64,000 nucleotides of DNA, taken from positions 1 to 64,000 of the forward strand of contig JAFKKG010000032.1 of assembly GCA_017305715.1 (NCBI GenBank), given 5' to 3'. This document shows positions 1-7,814 of the stretch, one piece after another. Under the pieces are notes generated by a model. That model did no database searches, was not told where the DNA came from, and was given only the letters and a program-made list of their open reading frames with translations. A program made the translations under genes and the position numbers. The DNA comes from Hyphomicrobiales bacterium. GTDB taxonomy: Bacteria; Pseudomonadota; Alphaproteobacteria; Rhizobiales; Xanthobacteraceae. Positions within the stretch are counted from its first letter, which is position 1. The number at the start of each line of letters is the position of its first letter.

Positions 1-380
1 CCGCCCTCTTCGAATGGAGGGCGCAGGGAATGCCGGATGCGCGCTGCACCCGCGGTCTCATGTGCAATGTGCACAGAGAAGTGCGCACATGAGCATACAG
101 GGCAGCGGAGAACATCCGACATTCCCTGCGCGATGGCTTTACGGCTTATGGCGTGCTCTCCCCGGAGAACGGCTCTTTTGCCTCCGTTGCGCCCTGGAAA
201 GTCGAACGCCTCCAGGTGCATTGACGCCAGCAACGCGACGTCGGGACCACACGCTTTTGCCGTACGCTTCAGCCGCGCGCGTCAGGCGACAACCTCCACG
301 TCCACCGCTCCCCGCCCAACGTCCGTGACGACGGCCGACGCCCTTCTGACCAGGACGGGATGGGCAAGGTCGTAGCCCTG
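1..380. repeat. Bradyrhizobium-type dispersed intergenic repeat, no credible gene
   Basis: The first 510 bases hold no convincing gene. The segment reads, in a spurious frame, a peptide beginning MEGAGNAGCALHPRSHVQ. I recognise this from memory as a recurrent non-coding element that is often over-annotated in Bradyrhizobium genomes. Overlapping open frames on both strands lack ribosome sites and domains. The left end of the element may lie outside the window. Confidence 0.45.
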
Positions 381-513
381 ATTTGCCATTTCGGAAAAGC
401 GAAATATTTTTATTTTTGGGGCTTGACACGACTTCCGAAAATCCTAAGCACTTCCACCTCCGCTACGCCGGCCGGGTCAATTGTGACGGCTGGTCCATGA
501 TGGCGAAGGTGCG

Positions 514-1419
514 TTATTCGACCTGCGCCGTTGCCGGCCGCGGTTTCAGCATCGCGAGCGCCACCCCCGCCAAAGTGAGCGCCATCGCCAGGATCTCGCG
601 GAGGCCGAGCGGCTCGCCGAGCACGAGGGCAGCGGCGGTAACGCCGATGATCGGGACTGCCAGCGTTCCGATGGCCGCGGTGGCGGCGGGCAACCGGCGC
701 AAAGCGGCGAACCAGGCGAGATAGCAGACGCCCATCGGGCCGAGCACCATGTAGACCAGCACCGACAGACCACGGCCGGTGATCGCGACTGGATCGGGAT
801 GCTCGAACAGAAACCCGAAAAAAACCATCGGCAGGCACCCGAGCCCGACCTGCCAGGCCACCAGCGCGGTCGGGGCGATCGGCAATGGCGACTTCATCGT
901 CACGCTGCCGAAGGCAAACAGGATGGCCGAGGCGAGCGCCAGCGCGATCCCGATCCATTTATCCGGCCCGAGCGCAAGGCCGTGCGCGCTGAGCAGCACG
1001 ACCAGGCCGGAAACGCCGAGCAGCAACGCCATCACGTCACGCAAAGCCGGGCGCTGGCCGAGGACCGGCCAGGCGAACAGCATGGCCCAGATCGGCATGG
1101 TGTAGATCAGCAGCGTACCTTCGCTGACCGCGAGGTATTTCATCGACATGGTGCCGAAACCCATCCACGCAAACACGTTGGTGAAGGCCGCGAACAGCAG
1201 CGGTGCGACGGCCCCCCTCGGCACCTTCAGGCTTTCGCGAAACGCCAGCGCCACCGCGGCCATCAATATCCCGGCGGCCACGCCGGATATGCCGCGCGAA
1301 AACAGCGGCGGCCATTCCCGCAGCAGGATCTTGATGGCGACCCAGTTCGCCGCCCAGCCGGTCGTCGTGATCGCAAGGAACAGGAAGCCGGTCCATCTGG
1401 AGGGCAAATGGTCAGGCAT
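514..1419 (-). CDS. EamA/DMT-family transporter
   Basis: A 301-residue polytopic inner-membrane protein with the two tandem EamA halves and about ten hydrophobic helices of the drug/metabolite transporter superfamily. The first helix, from about residue 11, carries GWAANWVAIK, a usual opening for the family. It probably exports a small metabolite, but the substrate cannot be read from the sequence. Length matches the family norm of about 300. It ends in a hydrophilic tail rich in Pro and Arg. No partner gene is adjacent; the next gene is divergent and unrelated. A second EamA protein lies at 41260-42171 but is not close in sequence. Confidence 0.9.
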   Translation of the reverse strand: MPDHLPSRWTGFLFLAITTTGWAANWVAIKILLREWPPLFSRGISGVAAGILMAAVALAFRESLKVPRGAVAPLLFAAFTNVFAWMGFGTMSMKYLAVSEGTLLIYTMPIWAMLFAWPVLGQRPALRDVMALLLGVSGLVVLLSAHGLALGPDKWIGIALALASAILFAFGSVTMKSPLPIAPTALVAWQVGLGCLPMVFFGFLFEHPDPVAITGRGLSVLVYMVLGPMGVCYLAWFAALRRLPAATAAIGTLAVPIIGVTAAALVLGEPLGLREILAMALTLAGVALAMLKPRPATAQVE

Positions 1420-1675
1420 GGGTTTCCGGCATCAGCGTATCGATTCCATCGCGTAGCGCTTTTGCGACAAGCGCACTGTCCCAATTGCTTCCGGGACATC
1501 CGCTTCAAATTCGCTCCTGAATAGCCGGATTTGCACCACGCGGTGTCACAAATCGCCGCGTTCGCACAAAAAATCTCCATACAAATCAGATTGTGTTTAC
1601 CCCAGCGGCAACGCGGCGGGAACAATCCGGTCCCGCCGGGCTTATCGTCGACGGTTCGAATTCCGGGAGAAATCG

Positions 1676-2017
1676 ATGAAAACGGCAAGCATCATGTTGG
1701 CTGGATTGGCGGCCCTCACCCTCGTTTCGACGGCTTCTGCCCAACAGGCGATGACGGGAACGGTCACGCGCATTGACCGGCTCGACGGCACCATCGCCAT
1801 TCAGTTGCAGAAGACGCCGGCGCAAAGCGGCACCGTCGGCGTCAATACCGGTGGGGCCAAAGCAGACGGCGGCTCCAAGGCAGAAGGTCCTGCCGAAGAA
1901 CTCAAGACCAGGGTGCAGGGCAACCTGTTGAACGTCCTGCACGCCGGCGACCGGGTCAAATTCTCCCTGACCGAGTCGGGCGGGACCAAGACCATCAGCA
2001 ATGTCGAGCGGCAGTAA
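1676..2017 (+). CDS. Small secreted CusF-like protein
   Basis: A 113-residue protein with a clear Sec signal peptide (hydrophobic run to residue 18, predicted cleavage after ASA at residue 22), so the mature 91-residue domain is periplasmic. The start AMTGTVTRID and the later HAGDRVKFSLT segment resemble the small beta-barrel of CusF-type copper-binding proteins. The Met/His ligands of true CusF are not clearly present, so metal binding is uncertain. The ATG follows a good ribosome site (GGGAGAA, 8 bases upstream). A Gly/Lys/Ala-rich stretch near residues 55-70 looks like a flexible insertion. A decayed partial copy lies 2.3 kb downstream at 4303-4400. Confidence 0.8.
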   Translation: MKTASIMLAGLAALTLVSTASAQQAMTGTVTRIDRLDGTIAIQLQKTPAQSGTVGVNTGGAKADGGSKAEGPAEELKTRVQGNLLNVLHAGDRVKFSLTESGGTKTISNVERQ

Positions 2018-2091
2018 ACCATTGCAGGCAGAGTGGGTAAAAAGGCCCGCTTGCTCCGTCCTCACCAAAAGCCGGCATCCGGAGCGAAATC

Positions 2092-3006
2092 CTACCGGAT
2101 GCCTTTCTGCATTGACCGCGCCCACATGGAGAAGGCGCTGATCGCGCCAGCCTTCGGGTGTGCCGGCAGATGCACGATATAGAACCCGTAGCCGGGCAGC
2201 GTAAGGTTCGAAACTTGCACGAGTGCGCCGCTTGCAAGCTCCGGTGCCACCAACAGATCGCTGCAGATCGCAATGCCCTGACCCGATATCGCTGCTTCGA
2301 TGGCGTGCAGCTCTTCACGAAACGCCAGGCTCGGAAGCTGCGCGAGGTCGGGCACCCGCTTGTGGCGGCGGCGCGCCGCGGTTTGCCAGCGTTGCCAGGT
2401 CGGTGCATCCCGGTCGACGGATGACCACTCGATCTCGATGAGGGGAAACTTCGCCAGTTCAGCCGGACTGAGCGACTTGGCTTTCTTGCCGACGAGCTTT
2501 GGACTGGCAACGACGCGAAAAGTGTCGCGTGTCAGCTCAATCGATGGACCGCCCGGTGACCTGCGCGCATATCGGATCGCGATGTCGGCCTCACCCGCCG
2601 CAAGATCGAGGACGGCATCCGTACCGAGGACATCGAGCTTAAGCCGGGGATGGGCGGTGCGCCAGTTCGGCAGCCGCGGCACCAGCCATCGCGCGGCGAA
2701 CCCGTTCGTCGCGGTGATGCGCAGCCGTCCGCCGATCGCGCCCGCCCGCACCTTTGCCAGGGCATCCGCGAAGGTCTCGAAGCCATCGCGGACCACCGGA
2801 AAGAGCAGTTCGCCGGCCGCCGTCAGCTTGAGCGGACGCGGCCTTCGCCGGAACAGGGCATCGCCGCAATGGCGTTCGAGCAGTTTGATCTGATGGCTAA
2901 TGGCCGTGGGCGTCACATAAAGCTCGGCCGCCGCCATCTTGAAGCTCAGATGACGGGCCGCGGCCTCGAAAGCCCGCAGTTCGGTAAGGGGCGGCAGCTG
3001 GCGCAT
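2092..3006 (-). CDS. LysR-family regulator, GcvA type
   Basis: A 304-residue LysR-type regulator. An N-terminal winged helix-turn-helix covers about residues 5-65 (SFKMAAAELYVTPTAISHQI, then LLERHCGDALFRR). A type 2 periplasmic-binding-fold sensor domain starts near residue 92. The phrase ITATNGFAARWLVPRLP is typical of the GcvA subgroup. It is divergent from the acyl-CoA-dehydrogenase-like gene and probably controls it, as LysR regulators usually act on the divergent neighbour. A 6-5-6 inverted repeat at 3019-3035 between them fits the T-N11-A rule. The inducer is unknown. Confidence 0.92.
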   Translation of the reverse strand: MRQLPPLTELRAFEAAARHLSFKMAAAELYVTPTAISHQIKLLERHCGDALFRRRPRPLKLTAAGELLFPVVRDGFETFADALAKVRAGAIGGRLRITATNGFAARWLVPRLPNWRTAHPRLKLDVLGTDAVLDLAAGEADIAIRYARRSPGGPSIELTRDTFRVVASPKLVGKKAKSLSPAELAKFPLIEIEWSSVDRDAPTWQRWQTAARRRHKRVPDLAQLPSLAFREELHAIEAAISGQGIAICSDLLVAPELASGALVQVSNLTLPGYGFYIVHLPAHPKAGAISAFSMWARSMQKGIR

Positions 3007-3018
3007 GGACAGAGTGTA

Positions 3019-3035
3019 GATGAATTCAGTTCATC
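3019..3035. promoter_or_regulatory. Likely LysR operator (T-N11-A)
   Basis: The sequence is GATGAA-TTCAG-TTCATC, a perfect 6-bp inverted repeat with 5-bp spacer that contains T-N11-A. It lies 13 bp before the regulator start. Its position argues that the divergent enzyme gene starts at 3117, because starts at 3036 or 3042 would abut the operator. Confidence 0.5.
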
Positions 3036-3116
3036 TTGCACATGAAATATCCGAACTTGCCAGCGCCATGCGTTGCGGCCGAGAGTGAGGCCGCTCCTAG
3101 CTGGAATGATCGCAAA

Positions 3117-4274
3117 ATGCTGGCAAATTCCCCCGGCCGCATCGCAAACTATCTCGACGCGGTAGCGCGGCTTACGCCTTTGATCGCCGAACACCGCGCG
3201 GCATTCGACAACGAACGCCGGCTTCCGGATGCGGTTTTCAACGCGCTGGCGGACGCCGGGCTCTTCCGTCTGTGGCTGCCTGGCGCGCTCGGCGGTCCGG
3301 AGCTGTCGCCGGACGATTTCATGTCCGTCGTAGAAGCCGCGTCCGCGCTCGATGGTTCAGTCGGGTGGCTTGTCGGCAATGGCGCCGGCATGAGCCGTGT
3401 CGGCGGCTATCTGCCGATGCCGGTCGCGCGGGAAATCTTCTCCGATCCGCGCGCCTTCGTCACGAGCGCCACCGGCGCTGTCGGGATGGCGCAGAAGGTG
3501 GAAGGCGGCTATCGCGTCACCGGCCGCTGGCCGTTCGGCAGCGGCGCTCATCACGCGTCGCACTTCATGGGCCTCGCGGCCACGAAGGAAGCCAGCGGCA
3601 AGGATGCACCGCCGCTGTGTTGCTATTTCGAGCGACGCGATGTCATCGTCCACGACACGTGGCGGACGTCGGGGCTGCGTGCGACGGGAAGCTGCGACTT
3701 CGAAGTCCGCGACCGCTTTGTTCCCGAGCAGCGCACGCACGTTTTTGTGGGGGCTTGCCCGACGCAGAACGGGATCGTGTACCGTTTGCCCGCCGTGTCG
3801 GTGTTCGCCTGGACGGTTTCCGCAGTTCCGCTCGGAATCGCGCGCGGGGCGATGGACGCTTTTGTCGAGCTTGCGAGCCGCAAGGCCCGGCAGGGTATCA
3901 GCACGTTGCTGCGTGACCGTGAGATTGTGCAAAGCAATTACGGTCGGGCTGACGCGTTGCATCGCGCCGCGCGCGCTTTCTTGATCGAGGCGATGACCGA
4001 ATTGATGACCGCCACGGCTGAGCAGGGGCCGCGCCTCGTCAATGCCCGCGCGGTGTTCAGGACGGCCTGCACGCATGCCGCCGACAGCGCGGTACGAATC
4101 GTCGACATGCTCGCCGCGGAAGCGGGAGCTGCCGTGATTTTCGAAGCATCGCCGATCGAGCGCTACGTCCGTGACGTTCAGGCCGCGGTAAAGCACATCG
4201 CAATGAGTCCGAACAATTACGTGGTGTCGGGGCGGGTGGGGCTCGGCCTCGATCCCGGCACCTCGCGGTTTTGA
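3117..4274 (+). CDS. Acyl-CoA dehydrogenase-fold flavoprotein (possible group D monooxygenase)
   Basis: About 385 residues with the acyl-CoA dehydrogenase fold: a helical N-terminal domain (LFRLWLPGALGGPELSPDDF, about residues 50-70), a beta middle domain and a C-terminal helical domain. The C-terminal part (VRDVQAAVKHIAMSPNN) resembles the flavin-dependent monooxygenases of the HpaH/DszC group rather than fatty-acyl dehydrogenases, so it may be a reduced-flavin oxygenase; the substrate is unknown. The same frame is open to TTG at 3036 and ATG at 3042, but these abut the operator. The ATG at 3117 gives the usual N-terminal length. No reductase gene is adjacent, so FMNH2 would have to come from elsewhere. 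Confidence 0.8.
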   Translation: MLANSPGRIANYLDAVARLTPLIAEHRAAFDNERRLPDAVFNALADAGLFRLWLPGALGGPELSPDDFMSVVEAASALDGSVGWLVGNGAGMSRVGGYLPMPVAREIFSDPRAFVTSATGAVGMAQKVEGGYRVTGRWPFGSGAHHASHFMGLAATKEASGKDAPPLCCYFERRDVIVHDTWRTSGLRATGSCDFEVRDRFVPEQRTHVFVGACPTQNGIVYRLPAVSVFAWTVSAVPLGIARGAMDAFVELASRKARQGISTLLRDREIVQSNYGRADALHRAARAFLIEAMTELMTATAEQGPRLVNARAVFRTACTHAADSAVRIVDMLAAEAGAAVIFEASPIERYVRDVQAAVKHIAMSPNNYVVSGRVGLGLDPGTSRF

Positions 4275-4302
4275 GCCCCACTCCGAATTATGACGATGCC
4301 GC

Positions 4303-4400
4303 CAGCACCGTCGGCGCCGACACCGGTCGCCCCACCGAAGAACTCGCCATCACGGCATAGAGCAATCTGTTGAACCTCCTGCACACCGCTACTTCCGGCT
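4303..4400 (+). pseudogene. Decayed fragment of the CusF-like gene
   Basis: The stretch GCACCGTCGGCGCCGACACC and, 55 bases later, CAATCTGTTGAACCTCCTGC match the middle of the 1676-2017 gene (GTVG..TGG, then AEELKTRVQGNLLNVLHAGD). The aligned reading has lost the Lys/Gly-rich insertion and carries an in-frame TAG exactly where the intact gene encodes Gln. There is no start codon or signal peptide. It is best read as the remnant of a duplication that once flanked the LysR/flavoprotein pair. The opposite-strand frame through here is a shadow. Confidence 0.6.
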
Positions 4401-4488
4401 GCAATGTGTTTTCCGATATTGTCATCCGCTTTCCGCGCCGAGCCACACCATAGCCCGTTGAGGCCGCCAGTCTGCGTCACAAGGCGGA

Positions 4489-4518
4489 TTGACTAGGCTC
4501 GGACGCCACGCCCATAAT
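4489..4518 (+). promoter_or_regulatory. Sigma70-type promoter of the ABC importer operon
   Basis: TTGACT at 4489-4494 and CATAAT at 4513-4518 are separated by 18 bp, and lie 66 bp before the preferred permease start. It is one of the better housekeeping-type promoters in the window. Confidence 0.5.
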
Positions 4519-4583
4519 CCCGATCGAGGGGCTTTGTACAGGTAACGACCACAAGAGTCGTGACAGTCTGGTGCAAAGGTGGG

Positions 4584-5486
4584 GTGACAGACTTGTCGGC
4601 ATCGCGGCGTCCCATGTTCGGCGAGCAGCAGCGGTTCATGCTGTTTCTCATTGCGCCGGCAGCATTGTTGATGCTGCTGTTTCAGGTATTGCCGATCATG
4701 ATCGGCGCCAATGCCAGCTTCCGCAACTGGGCGCTCTACAATCCCAAGAAGACCTGGGTCGGCCTCGAACACTATTACGCCGTGCTGTCTGATCCGGCGT
4801 TTCTCTACGTGGTGCTGCCGAACACCTTCCTGTTCATGATCCTGAGCGTGGCCGGCGCGCTGGTGGCGGGACTGGCGCTGGCACTGCTGCTCAACCGCCC
4901 ATTCCGTGGGCAGAAGCTGGTGCAGACGATCCTGCTGGTGCCGCTGATGGTGGCTCCGGTCGTCGCCGCGATCATGATCCGCTGGATCTTCAACGACCAG
5001 TTCGGCATCGTCAACGTGGTGCTGGAAGCGATCGGGCTGGAAGGCCAGCCCTGGCTGGTGCAGCGCTGGAGCGCCTTCGGCATCATCCTTCTGACCGACA
5101 TCTGGCTGTGGACGCCATGGTTCACGCTGCTGCTGCTTGCCGGATTGCAGAGCCTGCCGAAGGAGCCGTTCGAGGCGGCCGCCATCGATGGCACCACGAC
5201 CTGGCGCGTGTTTCGCTATCTGACCCTGCCGATGCTGCGCTCCGTCATCGTGGTGTGCGTGGTGATCCGCGCCATCGACGCCTTCCGGACCTTCGACATC
5301 GTGTGGACGCTGACCGGCGGCGGGCCGGGCCGCTCGACCGAACTGTTCAGCCTCTATGCCTATGTGCACGCATTCCTGAACCTCGATCTCGGCCGCGGTT
5401 CGGCGGCCGCGATCATCGGTGGGCTCATCATCCTGGTGATCGGCGTGGCGCTCTATCGCCTCGTCGACCGCATCGCAAAGGCATAG
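4584..5486 (+). CDS. CUT1 sugar ABC transporter permease (MalF/UgpA type)
   Basis: About 300 residues with six predicted membrane helices of the binding-protein-dependent permease family. The cytoplasmic EAA loop is present (EAAAIDGTTTWRVFRYLTLP, in the last third); it docks the ATPase subunit. It forms the membrane channel together with the next gene, 3 bp downstream. The start is uncertain: the frame is open from GTG 4560, GTG 4584 gives MTDLSASRRPMFGEQQRF, and ATG 4614 is possible. GTG 4584 is preferred because it gives a normal short cytoplasmic N-terminus. The sugar or polyol transported cannot be told from the sequence. Confidence 0.93.
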   Translation: MTDLSASRRPMFGEQQRFMLFLIAPAALLMLLFQVLPIMIGANASFRNWALYNPKKTWVGLEHYYAVLSDPAFLYVVLPNTFLFMILSVAGALVAGLALALLLNRPFRGQKLVQTILLVPLMVAPVVAAIMIRWIFNDQFGIVNVVLEAIGLEGQPWLVQRWSAFGIILLTDIWLWTPWFTLLLLAGLQSLPKEPFEAAAIDGTTTWRVFRYLTLPMLRSVIVVCVVIRAIDAFRTFDIVWTLTGGGPGRSTELFSLYAYVHAFLNLDLGRGSAAAIIGGLIILVIGVALYRLVDRIAKA

Positions 5487-5489
5487 CCG

Positions 5490-6326
5490 ATGCCGATCGT
5501 CACCCGACCCGATTTCCTGCCCGGTCTGCCGAAATGGAGCCGCAAGACGCTGTTCGCGCTGGCGCTGTTCGGCATCTGTTTCGCGTTCGCCTTTCCGGTG
5601 CTGTGGCTGATCCTGACCTCGCTGCGTCCGGAATCCGGCGTCTATTACGTCCATCGCGGCACCGAATTCACGCTCAGCAGCTTTGCCGAGGTGCTGAGCG
5701 ACGAGCGGATCGTGCACGCCTTCATCAACAGCGCGCTGATCTCGACGCTGGCCACCTTCTTCTCGCTGCTGGTGACGGTCTCGAGCGGCTACATGCTGTC
5801 GCGCTTCACCGGGCCGGCGTCGCGGATCTGGTTCGGCACCATCTATGTGTTCCGCTGCGTGCCGTATATTTCCTGGGTGCTGCCGCTGTATTTCGTCACC
5901 CAGAGCTGGGGCCTGTACGACACCTATACCGGCCTGCTGCTGCCGCATGTCGCCGTCCACATCTGCTTCTTCTCCTGGTTGATGAAGGGATTTTTCGACG
6001 GCATCGACCCCAGCATGGAATACGCCGCGATGATCGACGGCTGCACGCGCTGGGGCGCCTTCATCCGCGTCGCGCTGCCCTCGGCATTGCCGGCGATTTC
6101 GGCGCTGGCCGTGCTATGCTGGCTGTTCACCTGGAACGAGTTTCTGTTCGCGCTGATCCTGACCGGCAACCACGTGCCGATGATCACGGTGGTCATGGCG
6201 CAGTTCGTCACCGAGATGGGATTGCGCTGGAACCTGATGGCGGCGACCGCCGTGATGGCGCTGGCGCCGGCGTTCCTGATCGCGCTGTTCGGGCAGAAAT
6301 ATGTGATCCGGGGGCTTCGAATCTAA
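5490..6326 (+). CDS. CUT1 sugar ABC transporter permease (MalG/UgpE type)
   Basis: A 278-residue second permease with six membrane helices and an EAA loop (EYAAMIDGCTRWGAFIRVALP, about residues 180-200). It starts 3 bp after the stop of the first permease, so the two are translationally linked. The ending GQKYVIRGLRI is the usual MalG-type C-terminus. It pairs with the MalF-type subunit, with the binding protein 47 bp downstream delivering substrate from the periplasm. Confidence 0.94.
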   Translation: MPIVTRPDFLPGLPKWSRKTLFALALFGICFAFAFPVLWLILTSLRPESGVYYVHRGTEFTLSSFAEVLSDERIVHAFINSALISTLATFFSLLVTVSSGYMLSRFTGPASRIWFGTIYVFRCVPYISWVLPLYFVTQSWGLYDTYTGLLLPHVAVHICFFSWLMKGFFDGIDPSMEYAAMIDGCTRWGAFIRVALPSALPAISALAVLCWLFTWNEFLFALILTGNHVPMITVVMAQFVTEMGLRWNLMAATAVMALAPAFLIALFGQKYVIRGLRI

Positions 6327-6373
6327 AAGCGGCAAGGCGAGGATACCGAGAACAAGAGCGAGGGAGGGAAGCA

Positions 6374-7675
6374 ATGACGCAACTGACGAAACTGGTGACG
6401 AAACTGGCTGTCGCAACGACGGTGGCGCTGTGGGCCGTCGCCGGCAGCGCAAGCGCCCAGCAGGTGACCGAACTGCGGATCGGCTACCAGCCGTCTCCGA
6501 TCCAGGACGCCTCGATCGCGATGTTCGAGACCTGGGGCGCCAAGAACGGCGTCAAGATCGTCAAGGTGCCGAATTCCTACGGCGTCTATGTCGAGAAGAT
6601 GACGGCGTCGCTGACCTCGAATTCGGATCAGTACGACGTGATCTGGCACAATGACGACTGGGGACAGACCTGGGCGCATTTGCTGGAGCCGACCGACGAC
6701 GTCGAGGCCAACAAGTTTGCCGAGAAGTGGGGCATGTCGCCGATCGTGTTCGGCAACGCGCAAGGGCAGAATACGGTCGTGCCGATGGGCCAGACCTTCA
6801 GCGTGTTCTTCTACCGCTCCGACCTCGTCAAGCCGGAGGATGTGCCGAAGACGCTGGAGCAATTGGTCACGACCAGCAAGAAGCTGCAGGCGGAAGGCAA
6901 GGTCAAGTTCGGCTATGTCGGCGGCATGTCGATGAACAACAGCTGGTTCAGCTGGTTCTGGTCGATGTGGGGCAACAATTGCGACGTGCTGTTGCCGGCC
7001 TATGAGCGCGACAACAAGAAGCTCGCGGAGGCCGGATGGAAATCCGGCATGACCGAGCCCTGCATGCAGCAGACCGTCGAATATTGGTGGGACGCCATCA
7101 ACACCCACAAGATCGTGCCGCGCGGCATGCCGGCCTATGACCGCAACGAGGCCAACGCCGTGTTCATGTCGGGCGACGCCGCATTCACCGTGGCGGACTC
7201 GCTGTGGTGGGGCACGTTCAATGATCCGGCCAAGTCGAAGATCGCCGGCAAGGTCGGCGCGACGCGCTTCCCGCTCGGCCCCAACCGCACCAGGCCGTTC
7301 GCCTGGGACGACATCTGGGGCTGGGCGATCCCGAAATCGATCGCACCGGAGCGCAAGAAGGCCGCCAAGGCGATGCTGAACGCGATGATGCTCGACAAGG
7401 AAGGCCAGAAGAAGCTGTTCAAGGCGACCGGCGCGCCGCCGCCCAACACCGAATTCTGGGCGGAGATCGCGGCGGAAGATTCCTTCATGAAGCTGCTCAA
7501 GGAATCGGTGCTGGATTCGCCGGACAAGGTGCGCGGCGCCTATTACTTCCCGCAATGGCCCGCCGTGCACAAGGCGTTCAACGACACGGTGACAAAAGCC
7601 GTCACCGGCAAGCGCGAGGATATCGCCAAAGTGCTGGCCGAAGGCGCGCCGCTGGTCAGCAAGGCGGCGCAATAG
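6374..7675 (+). CDS. Extracellular sugar-binding protein, family 1
   Basis: A 433-residue periplasmic solute-binding protein of the CUT1 family. A signal peptide spans residues 1-28 (cleavage after SASA). The mature domain opens QQVTELRIGYQ and includes the family hinge phrases (QYDVIWHNDDWGQTW and FMSGDAAFTVADS). Many Trp residues (FSWFWSMWG near 195-203) suggest aromatic stacking against a sugar or polyol. A strong ribosome site (GAGGGAGGG) precedes ATG 6374. The same frame stays open far upstream through the second permease, but that portion is a shadow. A strong terminator follows 14 bp after the stop. Confidence 0.94.
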   Translation: MTQLTKLVTKLAVATTVALWAVAGSASAQQVTELRIGYQPSPIQDASIAMFETWGAKNGVKIVKVPNSYGVYVEKMTASLTSNSDQYDVIWHNDDWGQTWAHLLEPTDDVEANKFAEKWGMSPIVFGNAQGQNTVVPMGQTFSVFFYRSDLVKPEDVPKTLEQLVTTSKKLQAEGKVKFGYVGGMSMNNSWFSWFWSMWGNNCDVLLPAYERDNKKLAEAGWKSGMTEPCMQQTVEYWWDAINTHKIVPRGMPAYDRNEANAVFMSGDAAFTVADSLWWGTFNDPAKSKIAGKVGATRFPLGPNRTRPFAWDDIWGWAIPKSIAPERKKAAKAMLNAMMLDKEGQKKLFKATGAPPPNTEFWAEIAAEDSFMKLLKESVLDSPDKVRGAYYFPQWPAVHKAFNDTVTKAVTGKREDIAKVLAEGAPLVSKAAQ

Positions 7676-7688
7676 ATCGATGAGCAAC

Positions 7689-7723
7689 ATCCCGCCGCGG
7701 GAAATCGCGGCGGGATCATTTTT
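7689..7723 (+). terminator. Rho-independent terminator after the binding protein
   Basis: A perfect 11-bp stem (ATCCCGCCGCG / CGCGGCGGGAT) with a 6-base loop is followed by CATTTTTGG. It sits between the binding protein and the ATPase gene, so the ATPase is either reached by readthrough or has its own promoter. Confidence 0.85.
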
Positions 7724-7740
7724 GGGTCAACAGTACCTTT

Positions 7741-7797
7741 ATTTGACGCGTTGCCTTCACGCGAACCGGTATCCACTTCGCTCGAAAACGCTCTAGT
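7741..7797. repeat. Short dispersed intergenic repeat
   Basis: The segment TTGACGCGTTGCCTTCACGC through ACTTCGCTCGAAAACGCTCT is a motif I recognise as recurrent between genes in Bradyrhizobium and relatives. It fills most of the gap between the terminator and the ATPase gene. Recognition is from memory. Confidence 0.5.
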
Positions 7798-7814
7798 ACA
7801 GTCACGGCGGGTCA

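Noticed and set aside
14-429. Small frames in the first 430 bases on both strands
   Set aside because: They fall in a recurrent non-coding repeat and have no ribosome sites, hydrophobic segments or domains.
4422-5960. Open 512-codon frame antisense to the two permeases
   Set aside because: Gln/His/Arg-rich shadow typical of the reverse of membrane-protein genes; the permease reading has EAA loops and six helices.
5108-6373. Upstream extension of the binding-protein frame through the second permease
   Set aside because: The true start is ATG 6374 with a strong ribosome site and a signal peptide; the upstream part is out of frame with both permeases and low in complexity.
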